Origin: Oceanospirillaceae bacterium
Lineage (GTDB): Bacteria; Pseudomonadota; Gammaproteobacteria; Pseudomonadales; Litoribrevibacteraceae
Assembly: GCA_015665455.1 (NCBI GenBank)
Contig: JADFAD010000013.1
Location: 158,888 to 222,887 of the forward strand
Direction of reading: 5' to 3'
DNA length: 64,000 nt
Part shown: positions 1 to 8,326 of the stretch, piece by piece
How the letters are laid out: the number at the start of each line of letters is the position of its first letter
How positions within the stretch are numbered: position 1 is the first letter of the stretch
The notes under the pieces: generated by a model
Told to the model about the DNA's origin: nothing
The model's input: only the letters and a program-made list of their open reading frames with translations
Databases searched by the model: none
Program-made: the position numbers and the translations under genes

Positions 1-257
1 GGTGTCCTAGGCCTCTAGACGAATGGGACTCCGTACTTCTTACTGACCTCGTCAGAAAGTGCGCGTATACTAATAACCGAGTGGAAAACTGTCAACTATT
101 AATCTCACTTTTTTTATTTTTTCTTATAAATAGCCTAACGCCTTGAGTTATAGTGATTTTAGTCGATAACAATACTAATATTAGATAAGGCAGCCATGTT
201 TGATCGGCCAGCCTTTATTGTCATGCTTAATATGTAAATAAAAGGATAAGCTCGTTT
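1..257. other. Window-edge stretch, no assigned gene
   Basis: No gene can be assigned here. Frame 3 of the + strand is open from the window edge to a TGA at 144-146 (48 codons), so the tail of an upstream gene is possible, but the short translation is not recognisable. Bases 110-257 are AT-rich and probably carry the promoter of the following gene. An AAGGA-like ribosome site lies at about 242-246. Confidence 0.3.
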
Positions 258-1052
258 ATGTCATCCGGACTCACCACGGGACTCATTGTTATAGGTATCG
301 TTGTTATCCTTATTGGGATTGCCTACATCAATCAACAAATGGATAAGAACCGTATTGAGCGATCTCGCATCGCCCAAAACCTACACGACCAAATAAACAT
401 GCTGGAGTCTTTACTTAGAGATCTCCCTCCCCACTACCTGCACAAAGGCCTAAAACGATTATTGACTGAAAGTATGATGTATAAAGCCAACCATCTATTC
501 TCTGTTGGCGACAAAAATCAGAAAACCTTTGCAAAACAGATGCTGGGTGAAGCACAGAACCTGCTTAACCAGATTGCCAAACAACAAAATGAGCCAAAAG
601 AAGTTCCACTGAAGACAGCAGAACAAGTTCGAAGAACCAGAAACCTCTTAGAAGTGCTTAATCAACATATTCTTAGCTTAGCAAGAGCCGGTAAAGTAGG
701 AAAAGATAAAGCCAAGAGTTACCACACATTAGTAAAGTACTTATATACACAAGCAGCGTTCGAGTTCTATCGAGCTAGAGCAGAAGAGCTTGAATCGAAG
801 AACAAACTGCGCGGCGCAATCCATCAGTACTACCAAGAAGTCACTGAGTTGGAAAAATTTGCCAATAAGAACGGCGACAGAATAGAATACGTTCGCAGTA
901 AGATCACCGCACTTAAACGCAAGGCGGATGAAGAAGCTCTGGAAAAGAGAAATCATCAGATCGATAAAAACAAGCCAACAGAACTGGAAAAAGGAATGCA
1001 GGTTCTGTCAGCAGATGAAGAAGCAGGGAAGATGAAACAGGTTTACGACTGA
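258..1052 (+). CDS. Unknown membrane-anchored coiled-coil protein
   Basis: I do not recognise this 264-residue protein. It starts with one hydrophobic segment (about residues 7-25, rich in Ile/Val/Gly), followed by a long, charged, mostly helical region with no Cys pairs, no nucleotide-binding motif and no recognisable enzyme signature. Residues 30-120 and 170-235 have heptad-like Leu/Ile spacing and many Glu/Lys/Arg, suggesting coiled coils. The topology is probably a single N-terminal anchor with a large cytoplasmic part, because positive charges (KNRIERSR) directly follow the hydrophobic stretch. A hybrid histidine kinase follows on the same strand after about 110 bases, so the two may be co-transcribed. 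No function is proposed. Confidence 0.75.
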   Translation: MSSGLTTGLIVIGIVVILIGIAYINQQMDKNRIERSRIAQNLHDQINMLESLLRDLPPHYLHKGLKRLLTESMMYKANHLFSVGDKNQKTFAKQMLGEAQNLLNQIAKQQNEPKEVPLKTAEQVRRTRNLLEVLNQHILSLARAGKVGKDKAKSYHTLVKYLYTQAAFEFYRARAEELESKNKLRGAIHQYYQEVTELEKFANKNGDRIEYVRSKITALKRKADEEALEKRNHQIDKNKPTELEKGMQVLSADEEAGKMKQVYD

Positions 1053-1163
1053 TTTGAACCTGTCGAATAATAATTCATCTACTATTATAAATGGATACGA
1101 TCCAAGGACATTAGCGCACCGACGCATAACTTAGCATTATACGAAAGGTGCGCAGCTACATAC

Positions 1164-3530
1164 ATGAGAATACCTACAAGACAACGCCTTTCCTATCGTC
1201 AAGCTAGAAACACGTTATGCGTTGCATTTCTACTAGGCTCTATATTCAGTCTCTCTCTTATCACAATAAACTACTATCGCATGCAAGAAGGTGTCGAGGA
1301 GCAGGTTGAAGCACTAGCCAGCATTACCATTGATCCTGCATCACGTATTGCTTATAACATCGACATTGAACTCGCTAAAGAGTTGCTTAAAGGGCTGGTA
1401 CAAGTTCCTTTAATTCGACAAGCAACGATCATTGAACCGTCAGGAAACATACTCGCCTCCTCGTACAAAGAAGTCCCAGAGAATCAATACACCACCATCA
1501 TTGAATACTTATTCAGCAAATCTCCCCAATATGCATTTAGACTCTCAGTCTCTCATGACCCAACTGAAGAACTGGGCGAATTACACTTAACCATTAATAT
1601 GCAGCCTACGGCTGAAAGCTTTATCAATGAAAGCCTCACCCTACTTGGTACCGTTCTCGTTCAAGCTTGTGTCTTGGCCATTGCGCTCTTAGTCATGTTT
1701 TATTTCATGCTAACAAAACCGCTCAGTTCTATTACTGCACAGCTCGCAAACATCCGATCCAGTGACTCAAGCTCCACACATCGACTGGCCCCCCTCCCCC
1801 AGCACAGAAAAGATGAAATCGGGCTTCTGATTGACACAACCAATCAACAGCTTAGTGACATCGAACAAAACTTCCATAACCTTAAACAGGCCGACGAAGA
1901 AAGAAAGCGATACACAGAGCGATTAGAACAGGCCGTTGAGTCTCGAACAAAAGAGCTGACAGAAGCAAACAGCGAACTGACCAATGCCAACATTAAGCTG
2001 GAAGAAACAAAAGAAGAAGCCGTAAAAAGTAATGAAGCCCGAGCTATTTTCCTAGCCAACATGAGCCATGAGATTCGTACCCCCTTAAGTGGTGTACTAG
2101 GTATGATAAGCCTTGCACTTGATTCAAAACCCGACCAAAACATTCAAGAACAACTTGAACTTGCTAATGCGTCAGGTGAAACCCTTCAGCAAATACTTAA
2201 TGATATTTTAGACATCGCCAAAGTAGAATCAGGAAAGATTAATTTAGAATCCGTTGAATTTAATCTACGAGATACCATTGAACAAACGGCAGGACTGCTC
2301 AAGAATTCACCGCAAGCTGAGAATCTCAATTTATTCTTAAACATTAGCCCCAACTTTCCGAAAACTATTTGTGGTGACCCAACCAGAATTAAGCAAATAC
2401 TTACCAACATTCTAAGTAATGCTCTAAAGTTCACCGAAGAAGGTCATGTTGCCATCATCGCCGAATACAACAAAAACGGCTTTAACGATCATAGCGCCAT
2501 CTCTTCGTCGAACCTCCAAAACATAAGAATCCGCATTATCGATACCGGTATTGGAATGACGGAAGACGAGCAAGACAGGATATTCACGCCGTTCACCCAA
2601 GCCTCCTCTAAAACAACACGCAAATATGGCGGTACAGGCCTTGGGCTTACGTTAGTTAAACAACTGACTGAGTGCATGAATGGTACGGTGTCCATCAATT
2701 CAGAAAAAGATAAAGGAAGCTGTTTCACTTTAACCTTTAACTTTGAGACCTTACAAGAAACACCCGAAGAGCAATTCTTAAAACCTTCGTCTAAAATCAC
2801 GGTCTTAAAAACCACGCCAATTTATGACATTGAAAGCGAAGCCCTTATGAACCAACTTCGCTTTTGGGGTGCCTCTCCTATCCTAGAAACAGATCCGGCA
2901 AATCTAGAGATCGATAACGACTTAATTATCTGTTTATCACTGCCTGACGACCAAAGCAATTTAACACTTGAACAGACCCTACTTATTTCAGATAAGTCCG
3001 AAAATACGCACTACAAACAATTGCAAAGACCAATCACCCACAATCAATTAAAAGAATCCTTAAAGTCCCTTGTTGATACGAAAGGCTCAAGCCCAATAAC
3101 CAGAAACGCCCCTGTAACTTCAGAATCTTTAAATGGCCTAATCAGACCAGAACGAATTCTTATCGTAGAAGACAATGAAGTTAATCAAAAAGTAGCAAGA
3201 GGCTTGCTCAAAAAGCTAGGATTTAAAGACGTGGTACTGGCAGAAAACGGCAAAGTTGCAGTCGATCAAATTAAAGAAAACCCATTCAACCTGATCTTAA
3301 TGGACTGCCACATGCCAGTCATGGACGGTTACGACGCAACCCGTGCAATCCGTAATCTACCGAAAGGAAAAGACATCCCAATCATTGCTGTCACAGCAAA
3401 CATAATGAACGAAGACAGAGAAAAGTGCTTTGATTGCGGTATGAATGACTTTTTAACTAAGCCTTACCGTAAAGAAGATCTCACAGTGAAGCTAGATTTA
3501 TGGTTGGAAAGCCAAGACTCTGAAGCCTGA
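1164..3530 (+). CDS. Hybrid sensor histidine kinase with C-terminal receiver
   Basis: Membrane sensor kinase of 788 residues. Order of parts: first membrane segment about 17-37, a periplasmic sensor of about 120 residues, second membrane segment about 160-182, HAMP-like linker, coiled coil about 235-290, then the DHp domain with the H-box FLANMSHEIRTPL, whose phospho-accepting His is residue 302. The ATPase domain shows the N box (NILSNALKF), G1 (DTGIGM) and G2 (GGTGLGL). The last 120 residues are a receiver starting RILIVEDNEVNQ, with phospho-acceptor Asp714 in MDCHMP and the conserved Lys in TKPYR. Residues about 544-640 between ATPase and receiver look like a second receiver fold without an Asp acceptor. 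The signal is unknown. The stop directly abuts the stop of the convergent ohrR gene. Confidence 0.9.
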   Translation: MRIPTRQRLSYRQARNTLCVAFLLGSIFSLSLITINYYRMQEGVEEQVEALASITIDPASRIAYNIDIELAKELLKGLVQVPLIRQATIIEPSGNILASSYKEVPENQYTTIIEYLFSKSPQYAFRLSVSHDPTEELGELHLTINMQPTAESFINESLTLLGTVLVQACVLAIALLVMFYFMLTKPLSSITAQLANIRSSDSSSTHRLAPLPQHRKDEIGLLIDTTNQQLSDIEQNFHNLKQADEERKRYTERLEQAVESRTKELTEANSELTNANIKLEETKEEAVKSNEARAIFLANMSHEIRTPLSGVLGMISLALDSKPDQNIQEQLELANASGETLQQILNDILDIAKVESGKINLESVEFNLRDTIEQTAGLLKNSPQAENLNLFLNISPNFPKTICGDPTRIKQILTNILSNALKFTEEGHVAIIAEYNKNGFNDHSAISSSNLQNIRIRIIDTGIGMTEDEQDRIFTPFTQASSKTTRKYGGTGLGLTLVKQLTECMNGTVSINSEKDKGSCFTLTFNFETLQETPEEQFLKPSSKITVLKTTPIYDIESEALMNQLRFWGASPILETDPANLEIDNDLIICLSLPDDQSNLTLEQTLLISDKSENTHYKQLQRPITHNQLKESLKSLVDTKGSSPITRNAPVTSESLNGLIRPERILIVEDNEVNQKVARGLLKKLGFKDVVLAENGKVAVDQIKENPFNLILMDCHMPVMDGYDATRAIRNLPKGKDIPIIAVTANIMNEDREKCFDCGMNDFLTKPYRKEDLTVKLDLWLESQDSEA

Positions 3531-3992
3531 TCAACTAACATCAGCTAATCGTTTATTTAGCACTTTTAGCTGTTCCATCAGTTGCATTTGAGCCGCCATA
3601 TCTTGGCTGTCAGACTCAACTTTACACATCAATTTCAAAGGCACTAACTCAGCACGTTCTCTTAACGCGCAACCCTTCTCCGTCAAAGACGCAATCACTT
3701 TTCGCTCATCGTCCTGACGTCGTTCCCTGATAAGAAACCCTGTACCTTCAAGCCGTTTTAACAAAGGTGTCAATGTTCCCGAGTCCAGCTTCAAAGCTTC
3801 TCCTATATCCCCGACAGAAAGCCCGTTTTTATCTTCAGCCTCCCATAACACCAACATAACTAAGTATTGAGGATAAGTTAATCCCAACTCATCAAGCAAA
3901 GGACGATACAAGCGCGTCATTGAACGAGAAGCACTGTACAACAAAAAACACAACTGATTATCAAGCTTCAACTGCTCAGGGTAACACGCCAT
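3531..3992 (-). CDS. ohrR: OhrR-type MarR-family peroxide sensor
   Basis: Winged-helix repressor of 153 residues. The N-terminal part (KLDNQLCFLLYSASR) matches the OhrR signature that carries the single reactive Cys sensing organic hydroperoxides. The wing and recognition helix are seen as LDSGTLTPLLKRLE and RRQDDERK, as in Bacillus OhrR. I chose the ATG at 3992 because an AAGAG ribosome site lies six bases before it; a TTG 18 bases upstream would give a longer form without support. It lies downstream of the glutathione peroxidase gene on the same strand (82 bases apart). No ohr gene is visible in the window. By family, oxidation of the Cys releases DNA; the likely operator is the palindrome at 4577-4596. 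Confidence 0.88.
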   Translation of the reverse strand: MACYPEQLKLDNQLCFLLYSASRSMTRLYRPLLDELGLTYPQYLVMLVLWEAEDKNGLSVGDIGEALKLDSGTLTPLLKRLEGTGFLIRERRQDDERKVIASLTEKGCALRERAELVPLKLMCKVESDSQDMAAQMQLMEQLKVLNKRLADVS

Positions 3993-4049
3993 AATTATCT
4001 CTTTTACCAACCAAATCTATGTAAATTAACTTATCCAAGACCCTACTTT

Positions 4050-4080
4050 TTAATATTAAAGCTGCGCCTTAATATTAAAG
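4050..4080. repeat. Two AT-rich palindromic direct repeats
   Basis: The 12-base word TTAATATTAAAG occurs at 4050-4061 and 4069-4080, with starts 19 bases apart. The first copy sits inside a perfect palindrome TTTAATATTAAA. The second copy overlaps the last codons of gpx. It lies in the gap before ohrR and could be a protein-binding site or a chance AT-rich repeat. Confidence 0.5.
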
Positions 4081-4551
4081 AAGCTTCTCAATATCCGACT
4101 TCAATTTTTCAGGCTTCGTCGTAGGGGCAAAACGGTCAATAACTTTTCCGTCTTTGCTAATTAAGAACTTAGTAAAGTTCCACTTAATGTTTTCACTTCC
4201 CATCAAGCCCTTCGCTTCCCCTTTTAAATACTTATACAGAGGGTGCGTACCTGAACCATTGACCTCAATCTTTTCAAACATAGGAAATGAAACACCGTAA
4301 TTCTTCAAACAAAAAGAAGAAATATCACTGCTATCACCCGGCTCTTGCTGACCAAATTGATTACAAGGAAACCCCAAAACCTCTAAACCCTGGCTATTCA
4401 TTTCCTTATATAAAGATTCCAACCCTTCATACTGAGGAGTCAAGCCGCATTTCGAGGCTGTATTTACAATCAAAACCACCTTGCCTTTGTATTGCTCTAA
4501 AGATACTTCTTCACCTGCTAACGTTTTTACAGAAAAGTCATAAACACTCAT
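4075..4551 (-). CDS. gpx: Glutathione peroxidase family protein
   Basis: Thiol peroxidase of the GPx family, 158 residues, reducing hydrogen and organic peroxides in the cytoplasm. The peroxidatic Cys is residue 35 in [15 protein letters not shown] (Cys, not selenocysteine). The second signature [12 protein letters not shown] and the WNFTKFL motif supply the Gln, Trp and Asn of the active site. A further Cys in SSFCLKNYG matches the resolving Cys of thioredoxin-dependent members, so thioredoxin is a likelier reductant than glutathione. I start it at the ATG with AAAGGTGG upstream; a longer reading frame would place the promoter and palindrome inside the gene. ohrR follows on the same strand. 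Confidence 0.92.
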   Translation of the reverse strand: MSVYDFSVKTLAGEEVSLEQYKGKVVLIVNTASKCGLTPQYEGLESLYKEMNSQGLEVLGFPCNQFGQQEPGDSSDISSFCLKNYGVSFPMFEKIEVNGSGTHPLYKYLKGEAKGLMGSENIKWNFTKFLISKDGKVIDRFAPTTKPEKLKSDIEKLL

Positions 4552-4576
4552 AGCGCCACCTTTTGATTTTGTAAAA

Positions 4577-4616
4577 TTATATTGTGCACAATATAAAATA
4601 TCCAACAAAGAGTCAA
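4577..4616 (-). promoter_or_regulatory. gpx promoter with palindromic OhrR-like operator
   Basis: A perfect 20-base palindrome at 4577-4596 (core ATATTGTGCACAATAT) overlaps a sigma-70-like promoter read on the minus strand: -35 TTGACT at 4616-4611, a 17-base spacer, and -10 TATTGT at 4593-4588. The start codon of gpx is 26 bases beyond the palindrome. The position over the -10 is right for a repressor. The ATTGTGCACAAT core resembles sites described for OhrR/MarR proteins, and an OhrR gene is two cistrons down. Confidence 0.72.
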
Positions 4617-4661
4617 ATCCAATTAAACACACCTTCATAGCAAACACATTACACGATAGCT

Positions 4662-5060
4662 TTAACTCAATATATCGGGCTCAAAATTTAAAGAAGCACT
4701 GTTCACACAATACCGAAGCCCTGTAGGAAGCGGCCCATCGTTAAACACATGTCCAAGGTGAGAACCACAGTCACTGCAAGTGATTTCTACTCGCTCCATT
4801 CCGAGAGAAACATCTTTGGTTTCATCCACTGCACCTTTTGTTATTTCCTGAGAAAAACTCGGCCAACCCGAGCCGGAGTCATATTTTGTAGTAGAACTGA
4901 ACAAAGGTTTATTACAGCAAATACAGTAAAACAGCCCGCTACGAGACTCATGATACAGAGCTCCCATATATGCAGCCTCGGTTCCCTTTTCTCTACACAC
5001 TCTAAACTGCTCTTCTGTCAGCAACTCACGCCATTGACTCTCCGTCTTGATTATTTTCAT
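4662..5060 (-). CDS. msrB: Peptide methionine-(R)-S-oxide reductase MsrB
   Basis: Repairs oxidised methionine (R-sulfoxide) in proteins, using thioredoxin. The 132-residue length is usual for the stand-alone enzyme. Catalytic Cys118 is in [12 protein letters not shown]. Two CxxC pairs (CICC and CSDC) form the structural zinc site. GSGWPSF and GSHLGHVF are further family signatures. The ATG at 5060 is chosen for the GGAG ribosome site just upstream; a longer frame adds ten residues without support. It lies directly upstream of the gpx promoter on the same strand, so readthrough into gpx-ohrR is possible. The three genes form an oxidative-stress group. Confidence 0.93.
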   Translation of the reverse strand: MKIIKTESQWRELLTEEQFRVCREKGTEAAYMGALYHESRSGLFYCICCNKPLFSSTTKYDSGSGWPSFSQEITKGAVDETKDVSLGMERVEITCSDCGSHLGHVFNDGPLPTGLRYCVNSASLNFEPDILS

Positions 5061-5162
5061 AGTTTCTCCAATTAATTGTTCAGCGTGCATTTACAGTGCT
5101 GTTTCAGCGCAGGTATTATTGCATTTCATTGTTAAGTTAAGGGTAATACCGAGTCTCTGTCT

Positions 5163-6374
5163 ATGAATACTATTAATAAATCCAATAAGTTACTCAACGT
5201 TTGTTACGATATTCGTGGACCTGTACTTCAAGAAGCTCGTCGCCTAGAAGATGAAGGCCATAAAATACTTAAGTTAAATATAGGTAATCCAGCGCCATTC
5301 GGCTTTGATGCGCCCGATGAAATTGTTCAAGATGTCATTAGAAACCTGCCAGATGCCCAAGGTTACTGCGAATCCAAGGGCTTATTCTCTGCGCGTAAAG
5401 CCATCATGCACGACTGCCAAAATAAAAACATTCAAGGCGTAGGCATCGATGATATATACATTGGCAACGGAGTCAGTGAATTAATCACTGTATCGACCCA
5501 AGCACTGCTTAACAATGGTGACGAACTCCTTATCCCTGCTCCCGATTATCCTCTCTGGACCGCATCTACCAGCCTTGCTGGCGGCACAGCCGTACACTAC
5601 ATATGCGATGAACAGAGTAACTGGATGCCTGATATCGACGATATCAAGCGAAAAATAACAGACAAAACGCGCGGAATCGTGATTATTAACCCTAATAATC
5701 CAACAGGGGCGGTTTACTCTGACGAAGTATTATTGGATATCATCGAGCTGGCCAGACAACACAACCTAATTATATTTGCCGATGAGATCTACGACAGAAT
5801 CCTATACGATGGAGTGACTCATACCCCCCTCGCCTCGCTTTCTGAAGATATATTGACCATTTCATTTAACGGCCTTTCAAAAGCCTATCGCGCGGCGGGA
5901 TTTCGCTCTGGCTGGATGTTTATTTCAGGCCCTAAGCATTTAGCAAAAGATTACATTGAAGGCTTGGATATTCTTTCGTCCATGCGACTATGCGCAAATG
6001 TCCCTAGTATGCACGCCATCCAAACGGCGCTAGGTGGCTACCAAAGCATCAATGAATTAATCCTCCCCGGCGGCCGCTTAAAAGAACAAAGAGATATTTG
6101 TTACGAAGCATTGAACCAAATACCGGGTATCAGCTGCACTAAACCAGATGGCGCTTTATATTTGTTTGCAAAAATGGATAAACGCTTCAACATCCAAGAC
6201 GATGAGCGGTTCGCAATGGACTTACTGCGACAAGAAAAAATCCTAATTGTACAAGGAACAGCCTTTAACTGGCCTCACCCTGATCACTTTAGAATTGTGT
6301 TCTTACCGCACAAAGAAGATTTGGTAAACGCGACGGATAGAATCGAACGTTTTTTCAGTCGATACAGCCAGTAA
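5163..6374 (+). CDS. alaA: Alanine aminotransferase AlaA-type
   Basis: PLP-dependent class I aminotransferase of 403 residues, converting pyruvate and glutamate to alanine and 2-oxoglutarate. It matches the E. coli AlaA (YfbQ) pattern along its length: VCYDIRGPVL near the start, NIGNPAPFGFDAPDE, GYCESKGLFSARKA, IINPNNPTGAVYS, and the PLP-binding Lys240 in NGLSKAYRAAGFRSGW. The conserved Arg for the substrate carboxylate is in FRIVFLPH near the C-terminus. It is transcribed divergently from msrB across about 100 bases that must hold both promoters. An unknown gene follows 57 bases downstream. Confidence 0.93.
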   Translation: MNTINKSNKLLNVCYDIRGPVLQEARRLEDEGHKILKLNIGNPAPFGFDAPDEIVQDVIRNLPDAQGYCESKGLFSARKAIMHDCQNKNIQGVGIDDIYIGNGVSELITVSTQALLNNGDELLIPAPDYPLWTASTSLAGGTAVHYICDEQSNWMPDIDDIKRKITDKTRGIVIINPNNPTGAVYSDEVLLDIIELARQHNLIIFADEIYDRILYDGVTHTPLASLSEDILTISFNGLSKAYRAAGFRSGWMFISGPKHLAKDYIEGLDILSSMRLCANVPSMHAIQTALGGYQSINELILPGGRLKEQRDICYEALNQIPGISCTKPDGALYLFAKMDKRFNIQDDERFAMDLLRQEKILIVQGTAFNWPHPDHFRIVFLPHKEDLVNATDRIERFFSRYSQ

Positions 6375-6430
6375 CATTTACTACTAGCAATTACTACTAA
6401 CAATAGCCAACAAAGAGCATCGTTCATAAT

Positions 6431-6853
6431 ATGGATGAACTTCACATCGACGATTTCTATAAAGACTGCGCAGTCGTGCTTCTACGACTGTATAGAAGCT
6501 TTCCTAGAAAGACATCCATATACGTTGGCGACTTGTGTGGCTACGAAGAAACCGATGAAATTGGTCTATACAGTGATCGCTTTCAAGCATGCTTCGCTGC
6601 AATTATGTGGTTGGCTGAAGAAGGTCACATACGGTACGCGGGCACCATCGGTCAGGAAGCAATTGAGCTTGCAACATTATCTCAAAAGTCATTCACTCTG
6701 CTTTCAAACAAACCAGTGGAATACTCTAACAACGATCAACACGAAGAAAGCCCTACCCTCGCTAAACAAATTCACCGAGCGATAACACAGGGAACTTCAA
6801 ATCAAGTAAGTTATCTAATCAGTCAGCTTCTTAGTCAAACCGTGGTTCATTAA
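6431..6853 (+). CDS. Small conserved-looking protein, possible winged helix
   Basis: I do not recognise this protein of 140 residues. The first 95 residues look folded, with alternating helices and a pattern (KTSIYVGDLCGYEETDE, then FQACFAAIMWLAEEGHIRYAG) that could be a winged-helix core, where EEGHIRY would be the start of the wing. The C-terminal 45 residues are polar and may be flexible. It has no membrane segment or signal peptide. It sits between alaA and htpX on the same strand. A role in regulation is only a guess. Confidence 0.65.
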   Translation: MDELHIDDFYKDCAVVLLRLYRSFPRKTSIYVGDLCGYEETDEIGLYSDRFQACFAAIMWLAEEGHIRYAGTIGQEAIELATLSQKSFTLLSNKPVEYSNNDQHEESPTLAKQIHRAITQGTSNQVSYLISQLLSQTVVH

Positions 6854-6935
6854 TTCAGACTTCTAACCGATGCATAACCCCTAAGAATCATGACTTTGTC
6901 ATCCCTAGTTAATGACATCAACGGATAATGAATCA

Positions 6936-6961
6936 CTTGAAAAAAAATATTACGACCATAT
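6936..6961 (+). promoter_or_regulatory. Candidate sigma-32 heat-shock promoter for htpX
   Basis: CTTGAAA at 6936-6942 matches the sigma-32 -35 element exactly. GACCATAT at 6954-6961, after an 11-base spacer, matches six of eight positions of the -10 CCCCATNT. The htpX ATG is 33 bases further on. HtpX is heat-shock controlled in E. coli, which fits. Confidence 0.55.
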
Positions 6962-6994
6962 ATTTAAAATATTAGAAATTGTTGAGGAACAATA

Positions 6995-7879
6995 ATGCTT
7001 AGAATCGGTTTATTTTTACTAACCAACCTTGCGGTCATAGTCGTTGCGAGTATTACTCTCAACCTGCTTGGCGTTGGCTCTTATCTTGATGCTCAAGGTG
7101 GGCTAAATCTAACAAGCCTTCTTATTTTCTGTGCGGTCTTTGGGTTCAGTGGTGCATTGGTTTCTCTGTTCATATCCAAATGGATGGCCAAAAGAACAAC
7201 AGGCACTGAACTGATTACACAAGCACGCAATGCGGATGAGCACTGGTTACTTGAAACAGTTCAAGAACTTTCTAACAAGGCAGGCATTAAAATGCCAGAA
7301 GTTGGCGTTTTCCCTGCACAACAAGCCAACGCATTCGCAACAGGCTGGAATAAAAACGCGGCGTTAGTTGCGGTCAGTGCAGGCTTACTTCAACGCTACA
7401 GCAAAGAAGAAGTTCGTGCGATCCTTGCTCACGAAATTGGACACGTTGCCAATGGCGACATGGTCACGCTTGCGCTGGTACAAGGCGTTGTAAACACATT
7501 CGTAATGTTCTTTGCTCGTATTATTGGTCACACAGTTGACCGAGTTATTCTAAAGAATGAAGAAGGTCATGGTATTGGCTACTACATTTCCACATTCGTT
7601 GCTGAGATTATTCTCGCCTTTTTGGCTCAAGCGATTGTAATGTGGTTCTCTCGTCGTCGAGAATTCAAGGCTGATGAAGCAGGTGCATACCTAGCAAGTC
7701 CTGCGGGCATGATTGCAGCGCTTGAACACCTTAAAGCTGAAACGGAAGTACCGAACCAAATGCCAGACGCACTTGTAGCCTTTGGCATTAACCAAGGTAT
7801 GAAGAGCGGTTTACAAGCCATTTTTTCAAGCCACCCACCTCTCGATGATCGAATTCAAGCGTTAAAAGCAAACGCTTAA
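6995..7879 (+). CDS. htpX: Membrane zinc protease HtpX
   Basis: M48-family metalloprotease of 294 residues in the inner membrane, degrading damaged or misfolded membrane proteins. Two hydrophobic segments lie at about 4-25 and 36-57. The catalytic HEIGH is at 146-150 ([12 protein letters not shown]). Two more membrane or hairpin segments lie at about 160-180 and 195-215. The third zinc ligand is the Glu in EFKADEAGA. Length is as usual for HtpX. A GAGGA ribosome site precedes the ATG. A probable heat-shock promoter lies just upstream and a terminator hairpin follows, so it looks monocistronic. Confidence 0.95.
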   Translation: MLRIGLFLLTNLAVIVVASITLNLLGVGSYLDAQGGLNLTSLLIFCAVFGFSGALVSLFISKWMAKRTTGTELITQARNADEHWLLETVQELSNKAGIKMPEVGVFPAQQANAFATGWNKNAALVAVSAGLLQRYSKEEVRAILAHEIGHVANGDMVTLALVQGVVNTFVMFFARIIGHTVDRVILKNEEGHGIGYYISTFVAEIILAFLAQAIVMWFSRRREFKADEAGAYLASPAGMIAALEHLKAETEVPNQMPDALVAFGINQGMKSGLQAIFSSHPPLDDRIQALKANA

Positions 7880-7898
7880 TACTCAAAGTCAAAACACG

Positions 7899-7923
7899 AA
7901 AGCCCTGTTTACAGGGCTTTTTT
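7899..7923 (+). terminator. Intrinsic terminator after htpX
   Basis: Stem AAAGCCCT/AGGGCTTT with a short GTTTAC loop, followed by a run of T, 20 bases after the htpX stop. Confidence 0.85.
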
Positions 7924-8054
7924 GTGCCTAAAGTTCTCGTTCTCCTTATATTCACAAGCAGCCTTTTCCTACATTAAAGACATATACTTTCGTTAGGCTT
8001 ACCTAAATTTCTGATTCTATATTTAATAATAAATTTAAAAAGAGTGAATCGGAC

Positions 8055-8297
8055 ATGCCTTTAAAATATCAATTACTGCCTGACTGTTCGCAAGATTCAG
8101 ATCAAAGGTTTCGGATTATTGAAGCGCTTGAATCTGAAATCAGACATTTCAGCAAAGCAATGGAGGCCATTGAAAACCTTCCTAGCAGTTCTGACAGTCA
8201 GATGAATGAGGCTTATCAAGCGTACTGCAAAATGATTGATGCTTACCAAGAAATGATAAGCGTTCGAATGAGCATTATTCAGCGACTGAAAGCCTAA
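8055..8297 (+). CDS. Small helical protein of unknown function
   Basis: An 80-residue protein I do not recognise. It is almost wholly helix-forming, with two helices (about 17-45 and 52-78) separated by the loop LPSSSDSQ. Acidic and polar residues suggest a soluble cytoplasmic helical hairpin. No cysteine cluster, signal peptide or catalytic motif is seen. It stands alone between the htpX terminator and a convergent gene. The ribosome site is weak (a GA-rich stretch before the ATG). Confidence 0.55.
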   Translation: MPLKYQLLPDCSQDSDQRFRIIEALESEIRHFSKAMEAIENLPSSSDSQMNEAYQAYCKMIDAYQEMISVRMSIIQRLKA

Positions 8298-8326
8298 GCG
8301 GAATAATGCTCATGATCAATATCCAA

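Noticed and set aside
1844-2143. A 99-codon minus-strand frame inside the hybrid kinase gene
   Set aside because: It is a shadow of the coiled coil and H-box region with no own features.
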